Shown here: in pieces, positions 51,448-59,077 of the stretch
How the letters are laid out: each line of letters starts with the position of its first letter
Position numbering within the stretch: the first letter of the stretch is position 1
Source of the DNA: Pedobacter sp. SL55
Lineage (GTDB): Bacteria; Bacteroidota; Bacteroidia; Sphingobacteriales; Sphingobacteriaceae
NCBI RefSeq assembly: GCF_026625705.1
Contig: NZ_CP113059.1
Location: 1,302,001 to 1,366,000 of the forward strand
Direction: 5' to 3'
DNA length: 64,000 bases
Notes under the pieces: generated by a model
Told to the model about the DNA's origin: nothing
The model's input: the letters and a program-made list of their open reading frames with translations, nothing else
Databases searched by the model: none
Translations under genes and position numbers: made by a program

Positions 51448-52611
51448 TTATGCTTTAGGGCTAATTTTTACGATAGAACCAGCATTTTCTATCACTACAT
51501 AGATATTGCCATCTGGCCCTTGTTTTACATCTCTCACTCTGCCAATTTTATCGAAGATGATCTCTTTCTTCACTACTTTATTGCCCTTTATTACCAAATG
51601 CTCCAAGTTTTGGAACTTCAACGAGCCTACCAGCAAGTCGCCATTCCATTCTTTAAACTTAGGGCTGTTTATGAAAGTCATTCCGCAAGGCGCAATAGAA
51701 GGTTTCCAATAAATTACTGGTTGTTCCATGCCAGGGGCTTCGGTTTTATCAGAGATGATAGAGTTGTCATAATCAATTCCGTAAGTAATTAAAGGCCAAC
51801 CATAGTTTTTGCCTTTTTCAACAATGTTTAGCTCATCGCCACCTTGTGGGCCATGCTCATGCGCCCAAATGGTGCCATTGCTTGGGTGCATTACCAAACC
51901 TTGCGGGTTTCTGTGTCCGTAGCTCCAAATTTCTGGTAAAGCATCTTTAGTTTTCACAAACGGATTGTCGGTAGGGATTTTCCCATCCTCGTGCAAACGC
52001 ACCATTTTGCCTTGCGCTTTGCTCAAATTTTGGGAGTTTTCTTTTTGTCCGCGTTCTCCTAACGATAGAAAAACATAACCTTTACTATCAAACAAGATTT
52101 TGCCACCAAAGTGAACGCCGCCTCTTACATTCGGACTTGCTTTATACAAATGCTCAATGTTCGTTAATTGATGTCCCTCCAATTTTGCACGCATTAAAGC
52201 CGTGTTTGCGCCGTTATCATCGCCAGCTTCGCCTTCTTTTTTAGGAGAAGAATAGCTGATGTAAATCCATCCATTTTCTTTATAGTTTGGATGTAGCGCC
52301 ACATCTAACAAACCGCCTTGGCCCCGGTAATATACTTTTGGAATACCCGAAACCTCTTGCGGATCTAACACTCCTCCATTGATGATACGTAATTTCCCAG
52401 CCCTTTCCGTTACTAAAGCTCGGCCATCTGGCAAAAAAGCCATAGACCATGGCATATTTAAACCAGTAACTACGGTTTCTGATTTTAGATTTTTTTCGAT
52501 AAGCTCCCCATTGCTAGAGGAAATATTGCAGTGGCTCATTAACAGGCCAGATGTGGCAACAACCGCTACCATCAAAAGTAGTTTTACAGGTTGCTTAAAT
52601 TGAAGTTTCAT
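51448..52611 (-). CDS. PQQ-dependent sugar dehydrogenase (soluble Gdh-B/Asd type) lipoprotein
   Basis: This 387-residue beta-propeller oxidoreductase is likely exported (signal LLLMVAVVATSGLLMSHC, lipobox cysteine at about residue 28). Family motifs are GLNMPWSMAFLPDGRALVTE, QGGLLDVALHPNYKENGWIY, GGVHFGGKILFDSKGYVFLS, SYGHRNPQGLVMHPSNGTIW, EHGPQGGDELNIVEKGKNYG and IGRVRDVKQGPDGNIYVV. The GGVHFGG and the Arg in YGHRNPQG bind calcium and cofactor in known members. It oxidises aldose sugars in the periplasm and donates electrons to the adjacent cytochrome c. Whether the host makes PQQ cannot be seen here. Confidence 0.92.
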   Translation of the reverse strand: MKLQFKQPVKLLLMVAVVATSGLLMSHCNISSSNGELIEKNLKSETVVTGLNMPWSMAFLPDGRALVTERAGKLRIINGGVLDPQEVSGIPKVYYRGQGGLLDVALHPNYKENGWIYISYSSPKKEGEAGDDNGANTALMRAKLEGHQLTNIEHLYKASPNVRGGVHFGGKILFDSKGYVFLSLGERGQKENSQNLSKAQGKMVRLHEDGKIPTDNPFVKTKDALPEIWSYGHRNPQGLVMHPSNGTIWAHEHGPQGGDELNIVEKGKNYGWPLITYGIDYDNSIISDKTEAPGMEQPVIYWKPSIAPCGMTFINSPKFKEWNGDLLVGSLKFQNLEHLVIKGNKVVKKEIIFDKIGRVRDVKQGPDGNIYVVIENAGSIVKISPKA

Positions 52612-52748
52612 ATATTGAAAGATATTTTTTCAAGTGTGTTACATTAGCCTTATCATTCTCATTTGAATTTTAGGTAGGCTATTTCTTATGGTAATTTTTC
52701 TTAAAGATATTAAATTAGGCTATAGTTAGATGTAAGAAGAGCTTTACA

Positions 52749-52782
52749 AAAAAAAGCATGAATTAAATTTCATGCTTTCTTG
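52749..52782 (-). terminator. Terminator for the small gene at 52786
   Basis: AAAGCATGAA pairs with TTTCATGCTTT. On the minus strand it is followed by TTTTTTTTG. Confidence 0.75.
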
Positions 52783-52785
52783 TTT

Positions 52786-52959
52786 TTACTGGCCACGCTT
52801 GCGTTCATTGTCTTTATTTGATGTCTGATCGGATCGTTGACCGCCAGCATTGGTAATGCCGTTCATCTTTTTTTCTTGTCTTACGTCATGATGTGCCCTG
52901 TCGGCAATAGTGTCTTTATGCATGGAGCCGTTATTTTTTGGAAGATCTGTATTTTTCAT
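52786..52959 (-). CDS. Small charged, probably unstructured protein
   Basis: The 57-residue product is rich in Lys, Asp, Asn and Gly (ERKRGQ end, IADRAHHDVRQEKKMNGITN within), has no hydrophobic core, and is likely disordered. Start ATG 52959 is used; the longer frame from 53016 adds residues with no support. Its own terminator and spacing suggest it is expressed. I recognise no family. Confidence 0.5.
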   Translation of the reverse strand: MKNTDLPKNNGSMHKDTIADRAHHDVRQEKKMNGITNAGGQRSDQTSNKDNERKRGQ

Positions 52960-53033
52960 CGTTTTAAAATTTAAGTGATTAAAAAAGGATTTATAACATA
53001 ACCAAATTAACCTCATTTTGGTTTTTGATAAAA

Positions 53034-53072
53034 AGAAAAACCCTCGATAAGTACGTACTTACCGAGGGTTTC
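53034..53072 (-). terminator. Strong terminator for the porin-like gene
   Basis: AAACCCTCG...CGAGGGTTT with near-complete palindromic interior TAAGTACGTACTTA. It ends in a T-rich run on the minus strand. Confidence 0.9.
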
Positions 53073-53097
53073 GATCTATGTTGAAACCGACTGGCGG

Positions 53098-53721
53098 TTA
53101 GAATTTTAAACCTAAACCTACTTGGAATACTTGGTTTTTAAATTCTGGCGTATTACGTTCGCCGTTTTCATTTGTTTTTTGGAAGTCTAGTGCATAGCGG
53201 CCGAAAATTCCAACTTTATCACTTAAATCTATCCTAGTACCAATAACACCAGCAAGAATGCTCTTTTTAAAACGATCAGATTCGTCTTCGATAATTTCTT
53301 GCTCTGAAGCGATAATACCATTCTCGAATTTGTTTTTAGTAGACATTAAGAAAGATACTTGCGGGCCAGCTACTAAATTAAAACCTGGCGCTAGCTTAAT
53401 AGTTGCTAAAATTGGCACATCAATAAAGTGTGTGGTTTGTTTAAAAGAGCCACCCAAAGTTTCTGCTTTATAACCTTTGGTAGAGTACAAAAGCTCTGGA
53501 GTAAAAGCTAAATTTTCTAATAGCTTAATATCTAAGGTTACACCAGCGTTAAAGCCTACTAGGTAATCTGTTTTAAAGTCGTTGTTGCCATCGTCTTTAA
53601 TGATGTTAGAAAAACTGGCACCACCTTTAACACCAAATTTGATTAAATTATCTGTTGACTGAGCGTTTGCGGTAAGGCCTGTAGCAAACAAACCTAATGC
53701 TAGGATAAGTATTTTTTTCAT
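53098..53721 (-). CDS. Outer-membrane beta-barrel protein (PorT/OmpW-like)
   Basis: This 207-residue protein has a signal peptide (ILILALGLFATGLTANAQ). A small eight- or ten-strand barrel follows: IKFGVKGGASFSNIIKDDGN, FNAGVTLDIKLLENLAFTPE, LATIKLAPGFNLVAGPQVSF and a final aromatic QVFQVGLGLKF. The pattern GVKGGxxFSN...G...G is typical of the outer membrane beta-barrel (PorT-like) group. The exact role is unknown. The gene is divergent from the GH3 gene over a shared promoter region with GTGTA palindromes. Confidence 0.88.
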   Translation of the reverse strand: MKKILILALGLFATGLTANAQSTDNLIKFGVKGGASFSNIIKDDGNNDFKTDYLVGFNAGVTLDIKLLENLAFTPELLYSTKGYKAETLGGSFKQTTHFIDVPILATIKLAPGFNLVAGPQVSFLMSTKNKFENGIIASEQEIIEDESDRFKKSILAGVIGTRIDLSDKVGIFGRYALDFQKTNENGERNTPEFKNQVFQVGLGLKF

Positions 53722-54092
53722 TTTTTTAATTATTTATGTTAATCGAATGAGCTATCTCAATCTGGATAATCTCTCTCAAATAAATGTGCCAATTAAAAAA
53801 ATACAGGAATGATGAAATTAACTGTTACGCCTTTTTGGAGTGTGTAAAGTGCAGTTTTTTAGCGTTTTAAGAAAAATAAAATAACATTTGTTCGTTTAAG
53901 GTTTTTTGAAATTTAGTGTATCAAATTTAATACACTGTTGCTTCAAAAATTAACTGATGTGTATTTTTTACACGGCTTTCGAAAATTGTAATCTAAATAA
54001 TTGGCAACAACAAATTGATTCCGCATCTTTAAAAGATTTTCCGCAGTAACCAGCAATTGCAAAAATCAACAATCAAAATTTTTAGCACAAAA
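53722..54092. other. 371-bp divergent promoter region with GTGTA...TACAC palindromes
   Basis: No gene. AGTGTAT-N8-ATACACT at 53915-53936 and GTGTA-N5-TACAC at 53959-53973 are two related palindromes between the porin-like and GH3 genes, candidate operators. Confidence 0.5.
53915..53973. promoter_or_regulatory. Two GTGTA/TACAC palindromes, possible operator
   Basis: AGTGTATC...TAATACACT and GTGTATTTTTTACAC share the same half-site. They lie about 120-180 bases before the GH3 start. Confidence 0.4.
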
Positions 54093-55799
54093 ATGAACAA
54101 AAAAATTCTTTACGCATTTGGCTTAATATCCTTTTTAACTGTAGGAAAGGCTAGTGCACAACAAGCATCTTATCTAGATTTACTAAAGCAACAACCCCAC
54201 TGGGTAGACTCTGTTTTTAATAAACTAAGTACCAAGCATAAAATTGCACAACTGTTTTTTGTGAGGGCACATACCAATTTAAGTAAAGCCTATCAAGATT
54301 CGGTAGGTAAGGTAATAAAGAGAGAAAAATTAGGTGGCGTAGTATTTTTTCAAGGCGGACCTGTTAGGCAAGCCGTTTTAACCAATAAATACCAAAGCAA
54401 ATCTAAAATCCCACTTATCATTTCTATTGATGGCGAATGGGGCTTGGGTATGCGCTTAGATAGTACCATTTCTTATCCTTACCAAATGGCTTTAGGAGCA
54501 GTACAAAATAAAGAATTGTTGTACAAAATGGGCTTAGAGGTAGCTAAAGACTTTAAACGCTTAGGCATACAGATGAATTTGGCGCCAGATGTAGATGTAA
54601 ATAACAATGCAAAAAATCCGGTAATTAATTTCCGCTCTTTTGGCGAAAACAAATATAACGTAGCCGAAAAAAGTGCCGTTTATTTAAAAGGCATGCAAGA
54701 AGGTGGTTTGCTGGTAAGCATTAAACATTTTCCTGGCCATGGCGATACCGATGTAGATTCGCATTATGATTTGCCACAGCTTAAATTTACCAAAGAGCGT
54801 TTAGATACCTTAGAACTTTATCCGTTTAAAGAACTGATTAAAAAGGGGGCAGCAGGAGTAATGATTGCGCACATGAATATCCCCTCTTTAGATGCTACAC
54901 CTAACTTGCCGTCTACTTTATCGAAACCTATTGTTACTGATTTGTTGAAAAACGAACTGGGTTTTAAAGGTTTGATTATTTCTGATGCAATGGACATGAA
55001 AGGCGTAACCAAATACTATAAAGATGGCGAAGCGGAAGTAATGGGTATAATAGCTGGTAATGATATTTTAGAGTTGGCGCACAATACCAAAGAAGCAGTA
55101 AAGAAAATAAAACAGGCCATTAAAGATGAGCGCATTAGCATGGAGCGCATTGATGAAAGCGTAAAAAAGGTGCTTATCGCAAAATATTGGGCAGGTTTAA
55201 ACGTAAAACCGCAAATTGATGAGAACAATGTGGTAGAAGACATTAACCGCCCAGAAAGCCAAGCATTGGTACAGCAGCTTGCCGATGCCAGTGTAACTTT
55301 GCTCAAAAGTCGTGATGGCATTTCGAGCTTGACACCAAAGAAAAGAACAGTAATTATTAATGTTGGTACTACACAGGCAACTACTTTTCAAAACGAAATA
55401 GTTGGGACTTACAAAAATTCGATTGCATTTAATGTAGATAGAAATGCCAACGCAGCTACTATTGCAGGTATAATGAAACAAATTCAAGATGATGATCAAA
55501 TTGTGATGGCCATTGTGGATACGAGAACGCGTCCGGGAAATAACATCCCTTTGGGTAAAGATGTGAAAGATTTAATCACAACTTTATCAGCCAGAAATGC
55601 AATGGTGGCTTTCTTTGCCAATCCTTACAACTTGGCCAACCTGCCAGGAATAGAAATGGCTAGATCTATTGTAGTAGCCTACCAAAAAGAAGATTTTATG
55701 CAAAAAGCTGCGGCGGCGGTATTTACTAAAAAATTAATGCCAACTGGAAAACTCCCGGTTACGGTAAATGGTTTCTTTAAGTACGGCGATGGCTTGTAA
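54093..55799 (+). CDS. Glycoside hydrolase family 3 (beta-N-acetylglucosaminidase-like)
   Basis: This 568-residue exported glycosidase has a signal peptide (YAFGLISFLTVGKASAQ) and a GH3 barrel at about 50-370. KHFPGHGDTDVDSHYDLPQL is the NagZ-type K-H-F-P-G-H-G...D-x-H loop with the catalytic His and Asp. The nucleophile Asp lies in LIISDAMDMKGVTKYYK. A GH3 C-terminal domain follows from about 400 (TVIINVGTTQATTFQ...). The length exceeds E. coli NagZ because of the second domain. It removes GlcNAc from muropeptides or chitin-like glycans, which would feed the AnmK and NagB steps. ATG 54093 begins the signal peptide and is preferred to 54057. Confidence 0.92.
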   Translation: MNKKILYAFGLISFLTVGKASAQQASYLDLLKQQPHWVDSVFNKLSTKHKIAQLFFVRAHTNLSKAYQDSVGKVIKREKLGGVVFFQGGPVRQAVLTNKYQSKSKIPLIISIDGEWGLGMRLDSTISYPYQMALGAVQNKELLYKMGLEVAKDFKRLGIQMNLAPDVDVNNNAKNPVINFRSFGENKYNVAEKSAVYLKGMQEGGLLVSIKHFPGHGDTDVDSHYDLPQLKFTKERLDTLELYPFKELIKKGAAGVMIAHMNIPSLDATPNLPSTLSKPIVTDLLKNELGFKGLIISDAMDMKGVTKYYKDGEAEVMGIIAGNDILELAHNTKEAVKKIKQAIKDERISMERIDESVKKVLIAKYWAGLNVKPQIDENNVVEDINRPESQALVQQLADASVTLLKSRDGISSLTPKKRTVIINVGTTQATTFQNEIVGTYKNSIAFNVDRNANAATIAGIMKQIQDDDQIVMAIVDTRTRPGNNIPLGKDVKDLITTLSARNAMVAFFANPYNLANLPGIEMARSIVVAYQKEDFMQKAAAAVFTKKLMPTGKLPVTVNGFFKYGDGL

Positions 55800-55818
55800 C
55801 AGCTGAATATTTCTATAT

Positions 55819-55855
55819 GCAAAGCCTCGAAAATTTTTCGGGGCTTTGTTTTTGT
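55819..55855 (+). terminator. Intrinsic terminator after GH3
   Basis: AAAGCCTCGA pairs with TCGGGGCTTT and is followed by GTTTTTGTT. Confidence 0.85.
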
Positions 55856-55913
55856 TAAAGTTTACAAGTTTTCCGTTCAATTGTATTAAATTGTCATTAT
55901 ACAAAGTTTGCCC

Positions 55914-56957
55914 ATGGAACGTAAAGACGTAAAAATTTCTCGTAAGAAACCCATTTTTCCAGTTAGCGAAAACTTGCATAAGTATTTGCGTACGTACCAA
56001 CGTGATGCCCGCCTTCCTATCAAGTATGAAGACTTGAAAGCCTTTACCGAAAGTTTTCCTATTATGGATAAGGATGGCAAAGACACGCTTTGGGAAAGCC
56101 CAATTTATGCGCAAAGCCAAATTGAAGAACTGCACAATGGCTTAAAAGTGATTTATGCGAAGCTAAAAGCATCGGGTAATTTGCGTATTGTAGAGCATAA
56201 GTATATTGATAGGATAGACTATTGCACTTTTGGTAACACGCACCCTTTTAGGATAAGAATTGTGAACCGTTTAAACGATGTTTACGATTATTTCTATGTG
56301 AAAAAGGCAGACTCATCCAGAATTTATGGCCTAGAATTGGAAGAAATTTTATCGCCCAACCAAGTGAATTATTTGGTTGATGGAGATACCATGATTGAAG
56401 AACATATTGTAGGCATACCAGGCGATGTATTTAACAAAGGAAAAATTTACCAAGACGATTTTAACCCCACCCGTATTGCCAAAGAATTTGTGAAGTTTAA
56501 CGAACGTTGTTTGGTTACTTTGCTTGGCGATATGCGTTCGTATAATTTTGTAGTGCAAATTACGCCCGATTTTGATGATATCCAGTTCCGTATACGAGCT
56601 ATAGATTTTGATCAGCAGTTTTACGAAGGAAATATTAAAGTGTACATGCCCCAGTTTTTTAAGGAGAACTTTCCGCTGGTAAAGTTATGTATGGAGCATC
56701 TTACCGAAAAAACGGTACAGCAGTATAAGCAAGAAGAACTTTCTTCTTTGGTTCATCGGGTGCGTAGCGAACGCCACCGACTGGCAGATTTGCGTGATGT
56801 GTCTTGTAAAGAGCAGTTAACTACACCCGAAAATATCATGAAATTAAAGCGAAGCATGGCAGAGTATTACCAAGAACCAGCTTATAAAGAATGTAAGAAT
56901 ATGACTGATATCATCGAGCTGAACTTGAAAAATATCATTAGGCAGGTAAAGTTGTGA
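55914..56957 (+). CDS. Hypothetical protein with possible kinase-like active-site motifs
   Basis: This 347-residue cytoplasmic protein has no signal. I do not recognise a named family. In the middle, LVTLLGDMRSYNFVVQ (about residues 199-214) followed 15 residues later by RIRAIDFDQQF resembles the catalytic loop (D-x-x-x-x-N) and the metal-binding D of aminoglycoside-phosphotransferase-like or other protein-kinase-fold enzymes. IEEHIVGIPGDVF lies in the region where such folds have their hinge. No clear P-loop is seen at the N-terminus, so the likeness may be chance. The length is suitable for the fold. Stand-alone gene; start at ATG 55914. Confidence 0.7.
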   Translation: MERKDVKISRKKPIFPVSENLHKYLRTYQRDARLPIKYEDLKAFTESFPIMDKDGKDTLWESPIYAQSQIEELHNGLKVIYAKLKASGNLRIVEHKYIDRIDYCTFGNTHPFRIRIVNRLNDVYDYFYVKKADSSRIYGLELEEILSPNQVNYLVDGDTMIEEHIVGIPGDVFNKGKIYQDDFNPTRIAKEFVKFNERCLVTLLGDMRSYNFVVQITPDFDDIQFRIRAIDFDQQFYEGNIKVYMPQFFKENFPLVKLCMEHLTEKTVQQYKQEELSSLVHRVRSERHRLADLRDVSCKEQLTTPENIMKLKRSMAEYYQEPAYKECKNMTDIIELNLKNIIRQVKL

Positions 56958-57008
56958 TTAAGAAACCTTATGAATTGGGTTTGACTATTAGCTGTTGACT
57001 TTTAAGCC

Positions 57009-57034
57009 GATGCTGAAATGAATTCAGCATGACG
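57009..57034 (-). repeat. CGTCA-hairpin-TC element (TGCTGA stem)
   Basis: Minus-strand CGTCA with stem TGCTGA/TCAGCA and loop ATTCATT-like (one change from ATTTATT). Confidence 0.8.
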
Positions 57035-57048
57035 AACCGCTTATTTTC

Positions 57049-57104
57049 CGTCATGCTGACCTGTAGCGAAGCGGAAAGCTACGCAGTAAATTTATTTCAG
57101 CATC
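57049..57104 (+). repeat. CGTCA-hairpin-TC element with extended loop
   Basis: CGTCATGCTGA ... TTTATTTCAGCATC, the same stem and ends as 9641-9666, but with a 30-base GC-rich insert (CCTGTAGCGAAGCGG onward) inside the loop. Confidence 0.75.
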
Positions 57105-57133
57105 AGTTTTATACACCTTTATTAGTGACAGCA

Positions 57134-57694
57134 TTAAGCGTGCTGTTCTTCGTGCACACCTTCGGCAAACTCTTCTACCATTTTATCGTTAAATGCTGGT
57201 ATATCTTGCGGATTGCGGCTAGTTACTAAACCTTGGTCTACTACCACTTCTTGGTCTACCCAATTGGCACCCGCGTTAATTAAATCTTTCTTAATTGAGC
57301 TGTAAGATGTCAAAGTCCTTCCTGATACCACTTCGGCATCAATTAGTGTTTGCGGTCCATGGCAAATGGCCGCTACAGGCTTGCCTTGTTGGAAGAAATC
57401 TTTAACAAATGCCACTGCATTTTCATTTCCTCTTAAAGCATCTGGATTGATTACTCCTCCAGGAAGTAAAAGACCATGAAAATCATCGGCGCTTACTTGA
57501 TCTAACGTGTTATCTACGGATATTTCCTTGCTCCACTCGTGATCTTTCATTCCCTTGATGCTTCCTTTTTTTGAAGAGATGATTTGCACGTTGGCACCTT
57601 CTTCTTTTAACCTATTAAGTGGTTCAAATAATTCTGATTCTTCGAAGCCATTTTCTGATAGAATGGCGATGTTTTTATTGCTTAACTTTCCCAT
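57134..57694 (-). CDS. DJ-1/PfpI-family protein (YraA/YhbO-like)
   Basis: This 186-residue class-I glutamine-amidotransferase-like protein has the nucleophile-elbow cysteine in VAAICHGPQTLIDAE (about residue 108) and the family glutamate in ENGFEESELFEPL. SDDFHGLLLPGGVINPDALRG-type residues (ADDFHGLLLPGGVINPDALR) and TSRNPQDIPAFNDKMVEEFA close it. Members are stress-protective deglycases, peptidases or chaperones; activity is debated. Stand-alone gene with repeats downstream. Confidence 0.9.
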   Translation of the reverse strand: MGKLSNKNIAILSENGFEESELFEPLNRLKEEGANVQIISSKKGSIKGMKDHEWSKEISVDNTLDQVSADDFHGLLLPGGVINPDALRGNENAVAFVKDFFQQGKPVAAICHGPQTLIDAEVVSGRTLTSYSSIKKDLINAGANWVDQEVVVDQGLVTSRNPQDIPAFNDKMVEEFAEGVHEEQHA

Positions 57695-57774
57695 TTTCTT
57701 TATGTATTTAATAAAACAATCTTATTTAATACAAGCATTTGCAAGAATTTGTTTTGGGAAGTTGGAATTGCTCT

Positions 57775-57873
57775 CGTGATTGCGAGGAGGAAATAATCTT
57801 AAAGCGAATTTATTGATCTTGGTTTTAGGATTGCTTTGCCGATAAATCGGTACATACTGTGCCTCTCAATGAC
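57775..57873. repeat. Degenerate CGTCATTGCGAGG inverted pair with a nested palindrome
   Basis: The left arm (57775-57800) and right arm (57828-57873) are worn forms of the GIY-YIG cassette ends. The right arm carries about 20 extra bases with GTACCGATTTATCGG-type palindrome (reverse strand), which also occurs in the 103-bp element at 2630-2645. Confidence 0.6.
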
Positions 57874-57882
57874 AGGTAGACT

Positions 57883-58632
57883 TTAATCATTCGTTCTTCT
57901 ATGCTTTAAAAAATAGAAACCTAAGTTAAAAGCAATTACCACGTGATTAATCACGTTAGCCACAAAACCATAGTAATGGCTAAAAATTTTAAAACGTTCT
58001 TTTAGGCTTTCGCGATGTTTTTGCTTGCTCATGCCACCAACCAAATATTTGGCAACATACAAGTGGGTATTTACAATGTTAGATGCTTTTTTGGCAATCT
58101 TGATGATCCAATCTATATCTGCGCTGTATTTGTAACGTAAATCATAAGGCTCTGTTAAGCTGCGTTTCATGTAAATTGCCTGATGGCTGATGCTCATGCC
58201 ATATTTAAAGCTGCGCCAAGTAAAGGTTTCTGGTGCTTGGTGTCTGCGTTGCCCTAAACTATTCCAGTTTTCATCGTACATTTCGGTTTCGCCGTAGTAA
58301 ATATCTGCATTTGGTGCTGTGGCAAAAACTTTTTCAACGGTATCCAAGTCATAAATTTCATCTCCAGAGTTCATAAACAAGACGTAATCGCCAGTGGCTT
58401 GTGTCAAACCTTTGTTCATGGCATCGTAAATGCCTTTGTCTTTTTCAGAAATCAGCTTTGCTAAACGGTTTTCGTATTTCTTGATGATTTGTAAAGTGCC
58501 ATCTGTAGAAGCGCCGTCTATTACCACATATTCGATGTTTTTATAGCTTTGGTTCAATACCGAAAGCATGGTGCGTTCAATAGCTGCGGCGTTGTTGTAA
58601 ACGATGGTAATTACAGATAGTTTGGGAAGCAT
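57883..58632 (-). CDS. Glycosyltransferase family 2
   Basis: This 249-residue GT-A fold enzyme has LSVITIVYNNAAAIERTMLS at the N-terminus and IEYVVIDGASTDGTLQIIK. EKDKGIYDAMNKGLTQATGD and YVLFMNSGDEIYD (a D-x-D-like metal site) are followed by a C-terminal acceptor half with YSADIDWIIKIAKK. This WcaA/PslC-like subgroup uses nucleotide-sugar donors to build surface polysaccharides. It is the first (5' end on the right) member of the polysaccharide cluster but separated from the next gene by the GIY-YIG cassette. Confidence 0.92.
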   Translation of the reverse strand: MLPKLSVITIVYNNAAAIERTMLSVLNQSYKNIEYVVIDGASTDGTLQIIKKYENRLAKLISEKDKGIYDAMNKGLTQATGDYVLFMNSGDEIYDLDTVEKVFATAPNADIYYGETEMYDENWNSLGQRRHQAPETFTWRSFKYGMSISHQAIYMKRSLTEPYDLRYKYSADIDWIIKIAKKASNIVNTHLYVAKYLVGGMSKQKHRESLKERFKIFSHYYGFVANVINHVVIAFNLGFYFLKHRRTND

Positions 58633-58690
58633 ATTGCAAGTTTAAGGATTAGTAGGGAAATTTTTTGCTTAGTAGTGGCGAAAATTATGT

Positions 58691-58716
58691 CGTCATTGCG
58701 AGGCACGAAGCAATCT
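58691..58716 (+). repeat. CGTCA-hairpin-TC element, left end of GIY-YIG cassette 2
   Basis: CGTCATTGCGAGGCACGAAG then CAATCT, identical to the left end of cassette 1 over 26 bases. Confidence 0.9.
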
Positions 58717-58721
58717 CCGAG

Positions 58722-59018
58722 TTAGAAATTGATTTCATCATACAAATCTTTCCAATGCGGATTAATGCCTTTTATCAAAGTTATTTTAGCTAATCTGCTT
58801 CCTCCTTTAATTCTTTTTTCTTCAAAAATTGCTTCTTCTATTGTTGGATAAAAACAATAATAAACTAATTTTTCGCAGTTATATTTTGCCGTAAAACTAT
58901 TTGGATAAATATGGTTTTTATGTTGCCAAATTCTATGTGCAATATCAGACGTTACACCAACATATAGCACCTTATTAGATTTATTGGTTAGAATGTAGAC
59001 TAATCCGCCTCTTTGCAT
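58722..59018 (-). CDS. Small GIY-YIG nuclease-domain protein inside an inverted repeat pair
   Basis: This 98-residue single-domain GIY-YIG protein is a clear paralogue of the one at 14322. Motifs are GLVYILTNKSN (GIY position), VLYVGVTSDIAHRIWQHKN (YIG position with the conserved Arg), PTIEEAIFEEKRIKGGSR (catalytic Glu) and NPHWKDLYDEI at the end. The two proteins share the MQRGG start and overall plan but differ at many positions, more than the near-identical repeats around them. The unit 58691-59070 lies between glycosyltransferase genes of a different locus, which shows the cassette moves as a whole. Confidence 0.9.
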   Translation of the reverse strand: MQRGGLVYILTNKSNKVLYVGVTSDIAHRIWQHKNHIYPNSFTAKYNCEKLVYYCFYPTIEEAIFEEKRIKGGSRLAKITLIKGINPHWKDLYDEINF

Positions 59019-59044
59019 TTTTCGTTTTTGTGCTTTTAGGTTGG

Positions 59045-59070
59045 AGACTGCTTCGTGCCTCGCAGTGACG
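59045..59070 (-). repeat. CGTCA-hairpin-TC element, right end of GIY-YIG cassette 2
   Basis: On the minus strand CGTCACTGCGAGGCACGAAG then CAGTCT. Two changes from the left end are a matched pair (ATTGC to ACTGC and GCAAT to GCAGT), so the stem stays paired. Confidence 0.9.
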
Positions 59071-59077
59071 AAAGTCG

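Noticed and set aside
57029-57229. Open frame of 66 codons after the 347-residue gene
   Set aside because: It runs through the CGTCA hairpin repeats and into the antisense of the DJ-1/PfpI gene, so it is a chance frame.
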